Shown: in pieces, positions 9,901 through 20,738 of the stretch
Numbering within the stretch: position 1 is the stretch's first letter
Layout of the letters: each line of letters opens with the position of its first letter
Origin: Mastigamoeba balamuthi
Taxonomy: Eukaryota; Evosea; Mastigamoebida; Mastigamoebidae
Reading direction: 5' to 3'
NCBI GenBank assembly: GCA_902651635.1
Contig: CACRSC010000014.1
Coordinates: 62,001 to 126,000 of the forward strand
DNA length: 64,000 nt
Notes under the pieces: generated by a model
The model's database searches: none
What the model saw: only the letters and a program-made list of their open reading frames with translations
Told to the model about the DNA's origin: nothing
Made by a program: the position numbers and the translations under genes

Positions 9901-12900
9901 TCACAGGACGTGTGCAGGGGTCGCGCTGTCGCCGCCTACACCGGGACTTGACGTACACCTTCTTTCCACTGGGACAAAGCTGTACTCGACGCCTTCGTAG
10001 ATGACCCGAAGTGTTTCCGAGGGTTTCTTGAAAAAGCTCTGGAAAATGGAAGGGGGTAGAAAAATGTGAGTATGAGTTTGAGTTAAGGTGTGCGTGTGTA
10101 TGAAGAGAGGCGGAGAACTGACCCGCGCCGTGTTTGAGGGTGCCGGCGTGAGGCCGGTAGAAAAATGAAAGGTGAGCCCCGATTCCGCCGTAACACTCCC
10201 GAGCGTGCTGGCCAGCTCTATCTCGAACTCCGCCGTGTCAATGGTAAACGATGCCGTCTGCGGGCCAACCTCCAGCTCGAGAGCGCGCCCCTTTTTTGGT
10301 GGAAGGGCGACTGATTTTGAAAAGTAATGAGCAAAGGCTATGGCGAGTCTCCTTGAAACAGTGCGCACGCACCTCTGGCGCGCTTTGCTTCCCGAATAAG
10401 GCTCTCCTGGCCGAGGCCAAGGCTCGACCGCTTCTTCTTCGTCGAGGCTATAATGAAACCATTTGAGTGTTCTTGGGTATACACGTTATGTTGCACCTCT
10501 CGGGTTGAACGCCAAGAACATCTTTTGGTGGAGGCCCAGCAGGACGTTGAGCCTCTCTGTTGTCACCCCGAGATCCTTGCTGAAGCAGCCAACCAGTGAT
10601 TCGAGAACATTCACGCCGTAGAATGAGTGAAGCGCCTGGTCACCAAGAATCACGAGCTGGCACCCTTGCGGCACCACCACGATGGCATCTCTAGTCGCCT
10701 TACCCTTGGCCAGGGAGACCGACCCGCCAGTGCTCGCCTGTTGCCACGAGCCTTTCCCAAGAACGAGAATGCTATCACCTCTAAGCGACGCGGTCACTCG
10801 AGAGTTCAGCCGGGTCGAGATGAAGAAAAGCACGAGGGGCAGCCTCACGCCGCAGTCGCGAGGCCTCTGTAGGCACTTACTGACCTCCTCGCTTATCTCC
10901 GGCCAACCAGATTGGCCCACGTTCTGCTTGTCCTTTTCCGCAAATAGAAGCAAGCACGAAGGGTTTCCACCCGCGTCGCTGACCGGCAGGATCAGATCTG
11001 GTCCAGCAGAGTTGTTGTCCATGGGAAGCGCGACGGTGTTGTTGAACATTTTGAAGAGGTACTCCACAAACGCCTGCCAGTCCTGCGGGTCGAAGCTCTT
11101 CTCGGTTTCATGGCCGTCAGGGCCCACAAACATGACCGGCTTTCCGGAAGTCCCCTTGACAAACGACGCAACGTACGCCAGGCGGAACATGCCGCCCACC
11201 TTTGGATGCACAGGTGTGCTGGCGACCAGAGTTGCCCTGTCGAGGCACGGCGCGTCCGAGAGCCTTTCGCACAAAACTAGGCGCATAGCAAGCACCTGTC
11301 CCGTCAAGAGAACCAGCGCATGCCCGGCGTCGACAACACCCACGGGCAGTGATTTGGCGAAATCGAGCAGGTCGCAGAGGTGCGTCGCGTTGATCCCCGA
11401 GGCCTTGAGCATGTCGATTACGTATTTGGAGAAGACGAGGGCATACTGATCAGGCCCGGAAGGCTCAACGTACACTGCCAAGGACGCCACGAGGTCCAGC
11501 AGAGGACGGGTCTCCCGGCCAACGGTAAATTCCATCCTTCCCGAGAGCGGAATGCGCGCGAGATCTACAGAGTTAATTAGATTGAGCAAGATTGAGGGAT
11601 GTGGTTGGCGCCACTGCACGCACGCATGAATAGCAGCAGTGCGTAGACTGCGCGCAGGCTCTCGTCGTCGGGAATCTTCATCGATGACATCATGCGATGG
11701 CCTACTCTGTCACGCGCCTCGTCGTTGAGGAGCTGGTGAACCCTAGGCAAATTGTCCGCCAGTTGGGTTCGCGGGTTGCTCTTTGCCCATGCGGCCAGTA
11801 CGTCGAGCGCGACTAGAACCATACGCGGGATGCCCTTGGTAAACTGGTAAACGACCTCTGCCACCTGGTCCAGTTTCACTGGCGTGTTTGTCCCGAACAA
11901 CGACGCCAGAGTTACTCCGGGGGAGCACGATGTCTGGGAAATTGTCAACGCAATGTGGCAGGCCTGCTAAGTGGTGAGTTCTGCGACGTGCACACAAAGT
12001 AGCACACTTTGAGAGCAGAGATCGCCAGCATCTCGAGGCCTATGGGGGACACCTTGCTGCTCAGGGCAAGCTGCTGTGACCTTCCCGCGGCGAACACAAA
12101 CACCTTCTGCGGGAGGAGGTAAGGATCACTTGATAGAAGAAAAAGTTCAGAGGTGTCTGTCTGCCTTGTGGTGCAAGAAGGGCTCGATGATCTTGAAGAA
12201 CACCGTGTGAACCTTCTCCACGTCCTTGAGGTCACAGAACCGCGTCTTGGTGTCCGAGTCCTCAAGAACGCCGATCTCGTCAAAGAAAACGAACCAAAGG
12301 CCTTCGTGACACTTCTTGCCGTCCTGCTCTAGCGCTGCATTCCACGACTGTGTTTCACACTGCGTTAGGTGCCCCTCGCCCGCTCCCCCCGCGTGATGTA
12401 CCTTCACTGCGGCTTCTGGAGTGAGGTGAATCGTGTTATCGTGTGCCTGCTCCGCCGTCCTGCCTGTTGCCGAATGTAGAGAGCACGGTATAGGACAGCC
12501 TCGAGAGACTCGGCCACAGCAGTGGTCTTTGGTAGGTGGCGCATATCGACGAAGACGGCATGCGCACAGGCAAACTGCTCGACGAGGTCGCGGGTCCACT
12601 TCTGGCTCTTGCGGAACTCACTCAAGAAACAGTGGTCGACCTCGCCGTCCCGGAGGGCCGCTGGGGGGTCCAGCAGGGACCCGAGGAGGACGCTGTGCTC
12701 CTGCTTGAGAGCAGCATTGACGAGCGGGATGAGGTTCTTGGCGAGGAACGTCTTGCCCGAGCCGAACATCTGCGACGAGTAGAGGAGCTGCGGGTGGCCC
12801 GCAGAGAGATGGAAGTTGTAGTACGCGAAGCGCATGATCAGCTCCACCTCGACGTCGCGGTCCACAACGGCCAGGTCCCCGCTTGGCATGCCCTGGGCCG

Positions 12901-13519
12901 CCTCCTCATTCCCAGTCTATCTCGGGTTTCGGAGGCGTCAGACTCGGGTTGCCAGAGGCTCGGGGGCTGAGCTGCACGCAACAGGGAACGTGTCGACCAG
13001 ATCCTTGGGGGCGACAGCAGTTGCGGCAGAGCCCTCTGGCTCCCTGCCCTCGTCCGCCTGCAACAAGGGGCCACGTCAGAGGGGAGGGAAGGGGAGGGAA
13101 GGGAAGGGAAGGAGGGGACTGCTACGACCATGTGCGAGCTGTCCAACGACGACGACGAGGCCTCGTCGCTCACATTCTGTGCGTGCCCTGCAGTGAGGCT
13201 GGGCGGACAGCACCACAACTCCCGTCCCCCGAACCGTCGCGGTGCCAAAGCGGGTGAGCCAGCGGCGGTCGTCGCCGAGCAGCCTCCAAATCTGCGCGCG
13301 AGTGGCGCTGCCGTGGGGCACACCGGCAGCCCGCGCGAGCTCCTCCAGACACGGCTTCGTGAACCGCGGGCGCAGGAGGGCTGGCCACTTGGCGGCGCTC
13401 GTGTGGCCGAGAACCTCGGCGCCGCCCATGCCCTCCACGAGGCTGCGGGTCTTTGCGCTCAGGTCCATGGACTCTTCCGCGCCTTTTTCGCAACAGAGGG
13501 ATTGAGTTGATTCACTCAT
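9901..13519 (-). CDS. Crinkler/RHS-like NTPase-nuclease protein 1
   Basis: Predicted effector-type protein. N-terminal exon 13519-about 13215 (MSESTQSLCC..., with a SAP-like KPCLEELARAAGV stretch). A P-loop (QMFGSGKTFLAKN) lies near 12770 and a Walker B (LWFVFFDEIG) near 12280. A C-terminal domain with PDLILPVSD and LLLFAEKDK, near 11000-10930, resembles the D...ExK core of restriction-like nucleases. Clear introns are 12007-about 11967, 11614-11565 (GT-AG, phase 1) and about 10495-10450. Three further exons to 9901 (KKKRSSLGLG, FAHYFSKSV, SETLRVIYEGVEY) join in consistent phase across introns of about 35-100 bp, so I include them. They could instead be a separate small gene. Junctions between about 12450 and 12110 are not settled and seem to need GC donors (for example AAG|GCAGAC near 12163). 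NTPase plus restriction-like nuclease is the architecture described for CR (Crinkler-RHS) proteins of eukaryotes. Confidence 0.65.
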
Positions 13520-13567
13520 CCACGTTTTTGGCGCGCATAGAAAATAAAGCCAACACAAAAGCCAGCG
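13520..13567. promoter_or_regulatory. 48-bp bidirectional promoter
   Basis: Only 48 bp separate the two divergent start codons at 13519 (minus) and 13568 (plus). The spacer contains an AT-rich core, AGAAAATAAAGCC. Any promoter and 5' leaders for both genes must be here or inside the coding regions. Confidence 0.6.
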
Positions 13568-16529
13568 ATGGACAGGGTCCCCGAGCAGGATAAGGCGGCG
13601 GTGCGCCTCGCACGGGCCTCGCCTGGCCGCGCAGCTCACCCGCACTCCCCCCAGGCTGTCGAGAAGGTCATCAAGAACTTCTACACGGGCCAGCCTGCGG
13701 CGGCTGTGCGGCGCTTCCGCGGTCTGACGCCGTTCTACACCGTGGAAGACCTCGGCGCCTTCAAGACCCACGAGGACGCAGAGCAGTACCGCGCCGAGGC
13801 CGAGGCCAAGGCCCAGGAGGAAGACCTGTCGCGGGTCATCAGGCTGGCGCAGCAGCTGGACGGAGACGTGGCAGGCTATGCCTGCGCGCACAAGGAGCTC
13901 TTCCTGGGCAAGACCAGCCTCGTGTCCGACGACCCCCAGGTGGCCGCCACCTTCCTCGCCGAGGTCAGGAAGATGACAGTCTCGGCAGGTGAGCACCCCG
14001 CAGGCAGCCCTCTCGCCACCAGCTGCCGCTCGCTCACTCGCCCTGCTTGCTCACGGCCACAAGCAGCCTCGGCCCCTGCAGGCTTGCAGCAGCAGAGCAG
14101 CAGCAGGAGGTACAGGGGCCCCCGGCAGCAAGTGCGTCGACGCTTGAGCAGCACTACATCGGTGTGCCCTCTGTAGTAACGCCCACCGCCACCCCCGCAG
14201 AGAAGCGGAGGACCGACAACGGCGTGGGCGCTGCGAGCAGCCCGAGCGACGGGACGGGGTCCAGCAGCGACGACCCCGTCGTCCTGCCAAAGCCCCGCCT
14301 CTCTGACGTGCACGTGGAGACGTACCGCCGCATGCTGGCCGAGTTTGCCCCGGCTAACAAGTGCACCTTGAATGGCCAGTGCTTCCAGGATGGCCCTCTC
14401 TCCAACAGCAGCAGTGCGCCAGCGCTGGCGGGCAGGGCGGGAGTGAAGGCCAGAGGAGGCTGGCAGCTTGCAGGGCCCTAACAGCCGCTGTTTCAGACTT
14501 TGGGCACGTGGGAGGCCAACTGCCGTTCTGTGGGCGCGAGGTCGAGCTCGAAGAGGTGATGCAGAAGCTGAGGATCAACTGGAATGCGTGGAAGATGTGG
14601 AAGAAGGACCCCAGCAATGCCGAGGCTCGGCGCAGCTACACCCACCTGTTCGTCGCGCAGGCCTCGGGGCGTGGCAAGACGGCACTGATGACTCGAGGCC
14701 TGTTCGAGAAGCTCAGGAAGGATTGCGGAAACAACTTCAGTGGCCGCGCCTTCCTCATGGACCTGGAAGACCAGAGCCTAACGTCCCTCGATAGAGATTT
14801 CCTGAAGAAAGGCGAGGGGGCAGCGTTCCTTGCACCCCGCATCCTCTTCCAGGCGCTCGGGGTGGATAGGGACTACGCATTGTTCCAAGAGAACTTCATG
14901 CGGTACCTCCACACATACTCTTTGAAGCCAAGAAGCGTCAGCCTGGCAGCCACTCTGGAGCACGTTGTCGGGCTCAACATGGACACGAGCGTCTGCCAGC
15001 CAGATGATCCCATCGTTGTTCTCTTGCACATCTCCGAGACCAACGCGCTGTTCACGAGCAGCAAGAAGCTGGTGCCTCGTCTTCTCAACTGTGTCTATAT
15101 GGCCAACTCTAGTCTCTCTGCAAAAAGCCCGTTTGTGCTCACGGGCACGTTCGATGGAACGTTCCCAGTCGAGCTCCTCGATGCCATACAGGGCAGCGGA
15201 GTTCAGGCAGGGCCTATCCAACTCCGAGAGCAGCCGGAGGACTTCTACGATCGCGTGCTCGTCAGCCTCGTCAGAAAGGCGGAGAGCAGTGGTGTGGATG
15301 GCTCTCCGGTCGATCCGAAGCTGTTGACTAGCGCACAGAATGCCCTCTACCCGCTGACAGAGGCTAACCGGCTGCTGGCGCGCGTTGTGAGCGACTGCGG
15401 AGACAAAATCCGCATATTCGCGCTTGTAGTGTACGCAATGGGCTGCCACGGCGACCCGGAGCACAAGTTCAGGTGGTCTAGGTTCTTCGAGGTCATGGGT
15501 GCAATGGACGCGGCAACAGCGAATCGCATTTCCGACACAACGCAGCAGCTCATTCAGGACAGGTTCCCGTACATAGCGACACTCAAGCAGGAGGCCGTGG
15601 GCGTGTTGTGCAGAATCCTGGTCGCGAGCCTTCTGGCTCGTCCTCTGAGGTGCATCATCGAGCACCCCGTAGTACCAGGCATCACCAAGTCGACGTGGCG
15701 GTCTCTGCAGAAGCTCGGCACATTGTCCATTTCGGAGGAAAGGGTGGTGTCGATGCCCATGTTCCTCGCTCGTATATACTTCAAGCAGGCCGTCGCCAGC
15801 GGAGCAGCGCCACTGATACAGGGGCTCCGCAATCTCCTCGATAGCATGGACCGAGGAAGCGGGAGAGATAACGAGTTCTGCGACGCCACGATGCTCATGT
15901 TCAATGTGGTGTTCTGGGCGATGAACAACCCGGATCAGGCTGCATTCCGACCAACGGACATTCTGTCCCAGCTCGGGAGGGATCACATGACCGTCGACCT
16001 CGACCTGTGGCTCGAGATGCCGGAGCTGGTTCGAGAAACCCCAGAACGGTGGTCGCTGGAGACGGCAGATGATGTGTTCACGCTCAAGCGGGCCAAGTTT
16101 TGCAGTCCGGGTGCAGCGTGGATAGGGAATGGCATGGACCCGTTCGGGGATTCGTGGGTTCCCTTCAAGATTGTGCCGTCTCCCCACGGAGCACGTGCGG
16201 ATCTGCCTGCTCACGAGTCCACGTTTTACTTCGTCATCCAGAGCAAGAGGTCGCCGACTGTCTCTTCTGTATTTTTCAATGCCGAGTATGAAAAGGTGCG
16301 GATCCTAATTCCGAAACAGCATCTTCTCAATGGCATTTGATCACAGGTGAAGGAGAAGCTCGGGGAGACACCCTTCAGCTTTGTGTACATCACTGACCTC
16401 AGTGAGCAGCGCAAGGACATGGACAGCCTGAAGCCCAAGAATGCGATCGTTGTTTCTCGGGACAGCATGGTGCTTCTCTACGGGCCCTGGCTCGCCAAAC
16501 GGCGCGCAGCGTTGCACAGTGTTAGCTGA
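13568..16529 (+). CDS. Crinkler/RHS-like NTPase-nuclease protein 2
   Basis: About 908 residues from exons 13568-13988, 14090-14413, 14497-16295 and 16347-16529. All phases agree and the total is divisible by three. The N-terminal domain (KVIKNFYTGQ, FYTVEDLGAF) is followed by a low-complexity Ser/Asp linker. Then come FCGREVELEEVM and a P-loop, QASGRGKTALMTRG, near 14660-14700, with IVVLLHISETN as a plausible Walker B. The C-terminus has MDPFGDSW then ESTFYFVIQSK, a D...E/QxK nuclease-like core, and ends FVYITDLSEQRKD. The last intron (16296-16346) is GT-AG, phase 0. The layout matches the divergent neighbour at 9901-13519, but direct sequence identity is low, so they are at best distant paralogues. 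It appears whole. Family assignment rests on domain order and motif shapes, not on a search. Confidence 0.7.
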
Positions 16530-16826
16530 AGGATAAGAAAAACTAGACGAAAAGACCTGAGGAGGAATACAATTTTAGTTGCTTCCAAACTAGAGTCTAA
16601 TAACTGAGTTGTGCGAGTGCCTAAGAAAGCAAATTCTTTCTATGGCTGAGATTCACACCCCGCCCCCACATCAGAATCTTTAGGGACTTTTCGGGCTGTA
16701 GGAATAATTAACTTCATTTTTGAGGTTTGAAGGGTAAGCCTTGAGGGCTTGAGCATCACATGCTGACAAGAGGCGTCCACCGAGAACACTGCCGCTACCT
16801 GGCACTCACGTGACATCTATTAACTA
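16530..16826. other. Intergenic, no gene seen
   Basis: Moderately AT-rich sequence downstream of the NTPase-nuclease gene, with no open frame of note. It ends where the second Harbinger-like copy begins. Confidence 0.6.
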
Positions 16827-17167
16827 AACATTTGGTCATCACTTGTGAACGATAAATCTGAAGCTATGTTATTTCAGCACAAATTTAGCGCTTCAATCAC
16901 TAATTTTGTGCTAAATCCAGTGCTAAATAGTGCTACATCACTAACACCGATTATAGCACAGCATGCAACTTTATTTCAGCATTATAACAATGTTAAATCT
17001 ATCACTATGCATCGCTTCAATTGCTACTAGCGTAAAATATTTGTGCTAGTTGCAATGCAGTTTCATCGAATGCATTGCAGGTAGTACTACCAATCACATG
17101 CAGTGCAATTTCAGTGCATTTAGTGCAATTATTATTCATCACTGAGCTCTTAGTCATTTAATCTAAG

Positions 17168-18508
17168 TCAAACCTTTGTTTTGGCTTTTTCACTGGGTGG
17201 TCTGGGAAACCAGGCCTCCCTGGAAATATGGTGTAGGGGGTTCTCACTGAGGTACCACGCATCTAGGTTCGTAATTATTATGATGGCTGACCTCAGCAGG
17301 TGATTGCTCATCACCTTCTTCTCCTTGAACTTCTTGCCCACGATGTTGAATCGGGACATGAAGCCCAGGTAGTGCTCTACCCTGCTTCTTCAGCACCCAT
17401 GAACACGGTTCCACTGGCATTCGAACCTGGTGTACTTGTGTTGGGGATTCCTCCCCAGATATTCCCTCCCAGATACCATTCCCATATCTAGACGATGACG
17501 TACCTCTGACACCATCACTCCCCCAATAGACCTCATGTCCCTCCCCGGGCATAATACAGTATCCCTTCACTGTCCCACACACACCAAGCCTGGTATCACC
17601 ACACTTGAGTGCAGTTGTCCTTTGCCTTTCATTGACAGAGTCGAACAGAGAGGCGTGCTTGAAGGGGGTCAGGAGCTCATTGCTCGGGACACTGACATAG
17701 GCATTGTCTGCCAGCAGTCGTGTCCCTTGCAGTTCCATGTGTGGAGCTGAGCCCTGCCAGATCTTCAGGTCATGGCGAACCCCCTTGTACAACCCTTGAA
17801 CGTCCATGGGGATGCCCTGGTTGTTGACCACCATCTGGATCTTGACCATGTGCCCCTTGTACTTGCCGTTGTAGAACTTGTTCTGCTTCTTACTGGGCTG
17901 TGAGATGTCAATGGCCTTGACATCTACAGATCCGTGGATTGTACGAGACCGTGGAGGAAGCCTGTTGGCCTCAGAAGTCCGGGAATTCCAGATACTCTGC
18001 ACATATTTGCGAAAAATAGTAATCAGGTGGTTGCATTTCCAATAGCAATTGAATCGATAAATACACGTTTGACATTTTTAGAATAAATTGGCAAACGGGT
18101 GTCCAAATTATCAATTGATTTAATAATGATATTATACTGATTTCATTTAGAAGAATAAAATGTGTTGTGTTGTTAATGAAGTGGGCCTTACCTCAATCCC
18201 GTTGACATGCTCTGCCAGGTAGAGTCAGCATTGAGCCATCATGTGCTGGAAGTTGCTTGGGTCAGGAGCCTCCAGGGCCGTCTCAGAGGCAAGCACTCCA
18301 TAGTGTTTGAAGTATAGCGGCAGGTCCAGCAGGTCCCCCAGCTTCTTGAAGGAGGTGTCTGGCCCTTCATACTGCTGAAATACCCGTTCCAGGAATTGGA
18401 CAGGGTACCCCAGCGTGCTTTGGCAATGGACTTGTGCAGCTTGTGCAGGAGACGCTGCTGCCTGGTTATTTTGACAGCAATAATGTCGTTGTCCTGGGAC
18501 TTGACCAT
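17168..18508 (-). pseudogene. DDE_Tnp_4-type transposase of copy B
   Basis: Starts MVKSQDNDIIAVKITRQQ at 18508. The catalytic exon carries IHGSVDVKAIDISQPSKK, YNGKYKGHMVKIQ, GVRHDLKIWQ and LLADNAYVSV. The frame is lost within the N-terminal exon, a TGA replaces a codon in the stretch equivalent to RHWLYLAEHV, and the nested insertion splits the catalytic exon. The TGA before RSRVEHYLGF is shared with copy A. The tail reads MSRFNIVGKKFKEKKV and stops at 17168. Confidence 0.75.
17439..17607. mobile_element. 164-bp nested insertion with 5-bp target duplication
   Basis: Copy A reads CCTGGTGTACTTGAGTGCAG without interruption. In copy B the same sequence is split after GTACTTG (17438) and resumes at ACTTGAGTGCAG (17603). 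ACTTG is therefore duplicated at 17434-17438 and 17603-17607 around a 164-bp insert that starts TGTTGGGGATTCC and ends GGTATCACCAC. The insert has no coding capacity and no clear terminal inverted repeats. It looks like a small non-autonomous element. Confidence 0.75.
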
Positions 18509-18615
18509 GTTGGTTGGCTGGGATATTGATGAGTAGGTTGGCTGGGTTTTTGGTGAGGATAGCAATTGTAGCAATGTGTGTGCTGAATTGAATGTGTACA
18601 CGTCGATCACGTTTA

Positions 18616-18866
18616 CGTTTCGTAGCAGAAGCAACTCCGCTACATGCCGCTACACAGACCTCCGCTACGCACTGTAGCGGAAGCAGAAAAGCATAGCGGC
18701 ATGTAGCGGAAGGTGTTTAGCAGCATGTAGCGGAGGATTGGTGTAGCGGCGCGTAGCGGACCCACTTGTAGCGGCATGTAGCGGAGGATTGGTGTAGCGG
18801 CACGTAGCAGACCCACATGTAGCAGCATGTAGCGGAGGATTGATGTAGCGGCACGTAGCGGACCNC
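18616..18866. repeat. 51-bp minisatellite built from GTAGCGG words
   Basis: The unit GTAGCGGCATGTAGCGGAGG followed by ATTGGTGTAGCGGCACGTAGC and GGACCCACAT repeats with a 51-bp period, a multiple of three. About three near-perfect units lie between 18710 and 18866, with degenerate and inverted forms (CCGCTAC) to the left. A single N at 18866 sits inside the array, so its true length is unknown. Confidence 0.85.
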
Positions 18867-18869
18867 ATG

Positions 18870-20230
18870 CGTGTTGCGTGGCCTGGGGGGTATTTCCAGG
18901 GGCGGCTCCAGGAAGCTGGTTCCAGAACCGCGTCCTGTTGTTGGTGCATCACTTTGTCTGTATACTTGTTAAACATCCTGATTATCATGTGGTTTTGGTC
19001 AATGGTGAGAATGCATTGGCGCTTGATGGTGGTGGTATCTGGTTTTGCAATAGTTGGCATGTCCGGTGTGTTTCTTTTTCGGGTGGTGGTGGGAAGGGGT
19101 GCTGTTTGAGGTGTCAGTCTCAGTGGGGCGATTGTAGCCTGGCAATGCAGTTTGTTTTGGTGAGTCAGATGCCTTCAGTACCTCGTTGTGTCACATTTTG
19201 TCTACTGTTGGTTCTATAACAGTGAATGAAGGTCCTATGTTGTCTCATGAGCGGTTTATATCGTTTTGTGGGGCATGTGGTGTCCGGGCAGTTAAAGGGG
19301 GTTTTGATGGTGTCTCCTGGAATCTGTCTTTTTTGTGCTTCGTGTACCATTTGGCTATCTTTGTGGCTCATGTCTTCCAGCCAGTCTCGTATGGTGGCGA
19401 TCCACTCTTCCTGTATTTCTAGTTGTTGCTTAGACTGTTGGTTCTTCGTCCAGGTGTCATATGCCAGTGTGTAGTGTATGGGGGCTGCGTCTTTGTTCTT
19501 GGCAGATTGGGCTTGTGCCCATTGCTTTAGTTCCGTGTGGGTTATTCCTATGATGCTGGTGAGTTTGGTGCACCACTGGCTCTACTGGGGGCAGGTCCAT
19601 AGATGGTGGGCTAGAGAGTTGGCCTTAGCAGTACAGAAGGGGCACTGGGGATCACTCTAATGGAGTTGTGTGCAAGGCACCAGGTCATCTCACACACGTT
19701 GGGGGGTCATGGCTTGCACATTATTGTGGGTGCGATAGGTGCCCATGATGGCTTGGTGCCAGCAGAGGCCTCCCATGCACTGAGCTTGTTTTCTGGTTTT
19801 TTCGTGGATAAGTACTGGAGGGATCTTCGTTCGTAATGCCTGCTGCTGTCTCTAGGGCTTCACAGCAGTGGAGGCGGTGTCACCGAGCAATGTTGAATAC
19901 TGTGTGGAAGTTGTGTGTGGGTTTTGGAGGTGTCCCTGCAGTGAGTTCTTGGATTGAGGCAAGATCGATACCCCATAATGGGTGGTCTGGCTCATGGCAT
20001 CTGTCTTGGGTAAGCACGTGTTGTGCGAGTTGGTCTGCCATTGTGTTCATGTGAATGACTCTCAAATCTGTGCCCCAACGCTGATTATCCTGTTCTATGC
20101 GAGCTTTTGTGGCGTCACTTTCCTCTCCTCGTCCCTCCAGTTGATGGCTATGGATGTGCTGGAGAACAATGTTGCCCCCATTGGCTCGTGCGAGTTCTCG
20201 CAGTCAGATGAATCGTCCACTGGTTCCACT
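18870..20230 (-). mobile_element. LINE (non-LTR retrotransposon) 3' half, decayed
   Basis: On the minus strand a ribonuclease H-like stretch (IVLQHIHSHQLEG, then RVIHMNTMADQLAQHV) is followed by a zinc-knuckle, CPFCTAKANSLAHHLWTCP, and then a second zinc-binding pattern, FNCPDTTCPTKRYKPL with HRTFIH. RNase H followed by such a cysteine-histidine tail is typical of the 3' end of LINE ORF2. Stops occur (for example after the zinc-knuckle near 19600) and the reverse transcriptase domain itself is not present. The 3' limit near 18870 abuts the minisatellite. The 5' limit is where the RNase H reading ends and the plus-strand mariner fragment begins. Confidence 0.65.
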
Positions 20231-20309
20231 TACAGCTCTGTAGCAGTGGGCTGCTGTACTTCCAGCTGGACTTTGGGTGCTGAGCCGTGATACTGCTTCA
20301 CCACTTGTG

Positions 20310-20590
20310 ATCGAGTTCATGGTACAGCCTTCCAAGTCTCCAGACCTCAATGTTCTGGATCATGGAGCATGGAATTCCCTTTAGGTGGCTGTTGACAGGA
20401 TAAAGGATGAGGCTCAAGGGCATCAAGTTGACGAGATGGCAATTCTTCAGGCAATTCGCAGTGCCTGGAATGATTGGCCTGCTGTACAGAAGCTAGGTGG
20501 TCTCTTTTCCACCCTGGACCGCATCTGGGACCTTTTAATTGACAATCAGGGAGGCAACACACACCAGATTCCACACCTGGACTAACAGTA
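20310..20590 (+). mobile_element. Tc1/mariner-like transposase, C-terminal scrap
   Basis: Plus-strand reading MVQPSKSPDLNVLDHGAWNS matches the QPxxSPDLNxxDxxxWxxL block of Tc1/mariner DDE/D transposases. It is followed by DEMAILQAIRSAWNDW and ends GGNTHQIPH, the family's usual C-terminal GxNxYxxPH. One stop separates the first block from the rest (near 20383). Upstream catalytic parts and terminal repeats were not found. Confidence 0.7.
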
Positions 20591-20738
20591 AACATTTCAC
20601 ACTCATATCCTGATTCCAGGATTTCAACATGATACACACGCCATGTGCACAACATAAAACTCAATTCCCGGTTTTTTCTTTCATCAGACAGAATCTTTTT
20701 TGCTGGAGCTCAGCGGTATGTGATTGTGGGCAGATATT

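Larger units (their letters stand above)
16827..18590 (-). mobile_element. PIF/Harbinger-like DNA transposon, copy B, truncated
   Basis: Homologous to copy A from ACATTTGGTCATC at 16827 to AGCAATTGTAGCAATG near 18580. This covers the AT-rich end and the whole transposase gene. The divergent second gene of copy A is missing. Identity with copy A is high in exons (long stretches differ at only a few bases) and lower in the AT-rich end. The element is interrupted by a nested insertion at 17439. Confidence 0.75.

Noticed and set aside
18870-20230. Possible LTR retroelement because of RNase H
   Set aside because: RNase H is followed by LINE-type zinc motifs, with no integrase, protease or terminal repeats, so a LINE remnant fits better.
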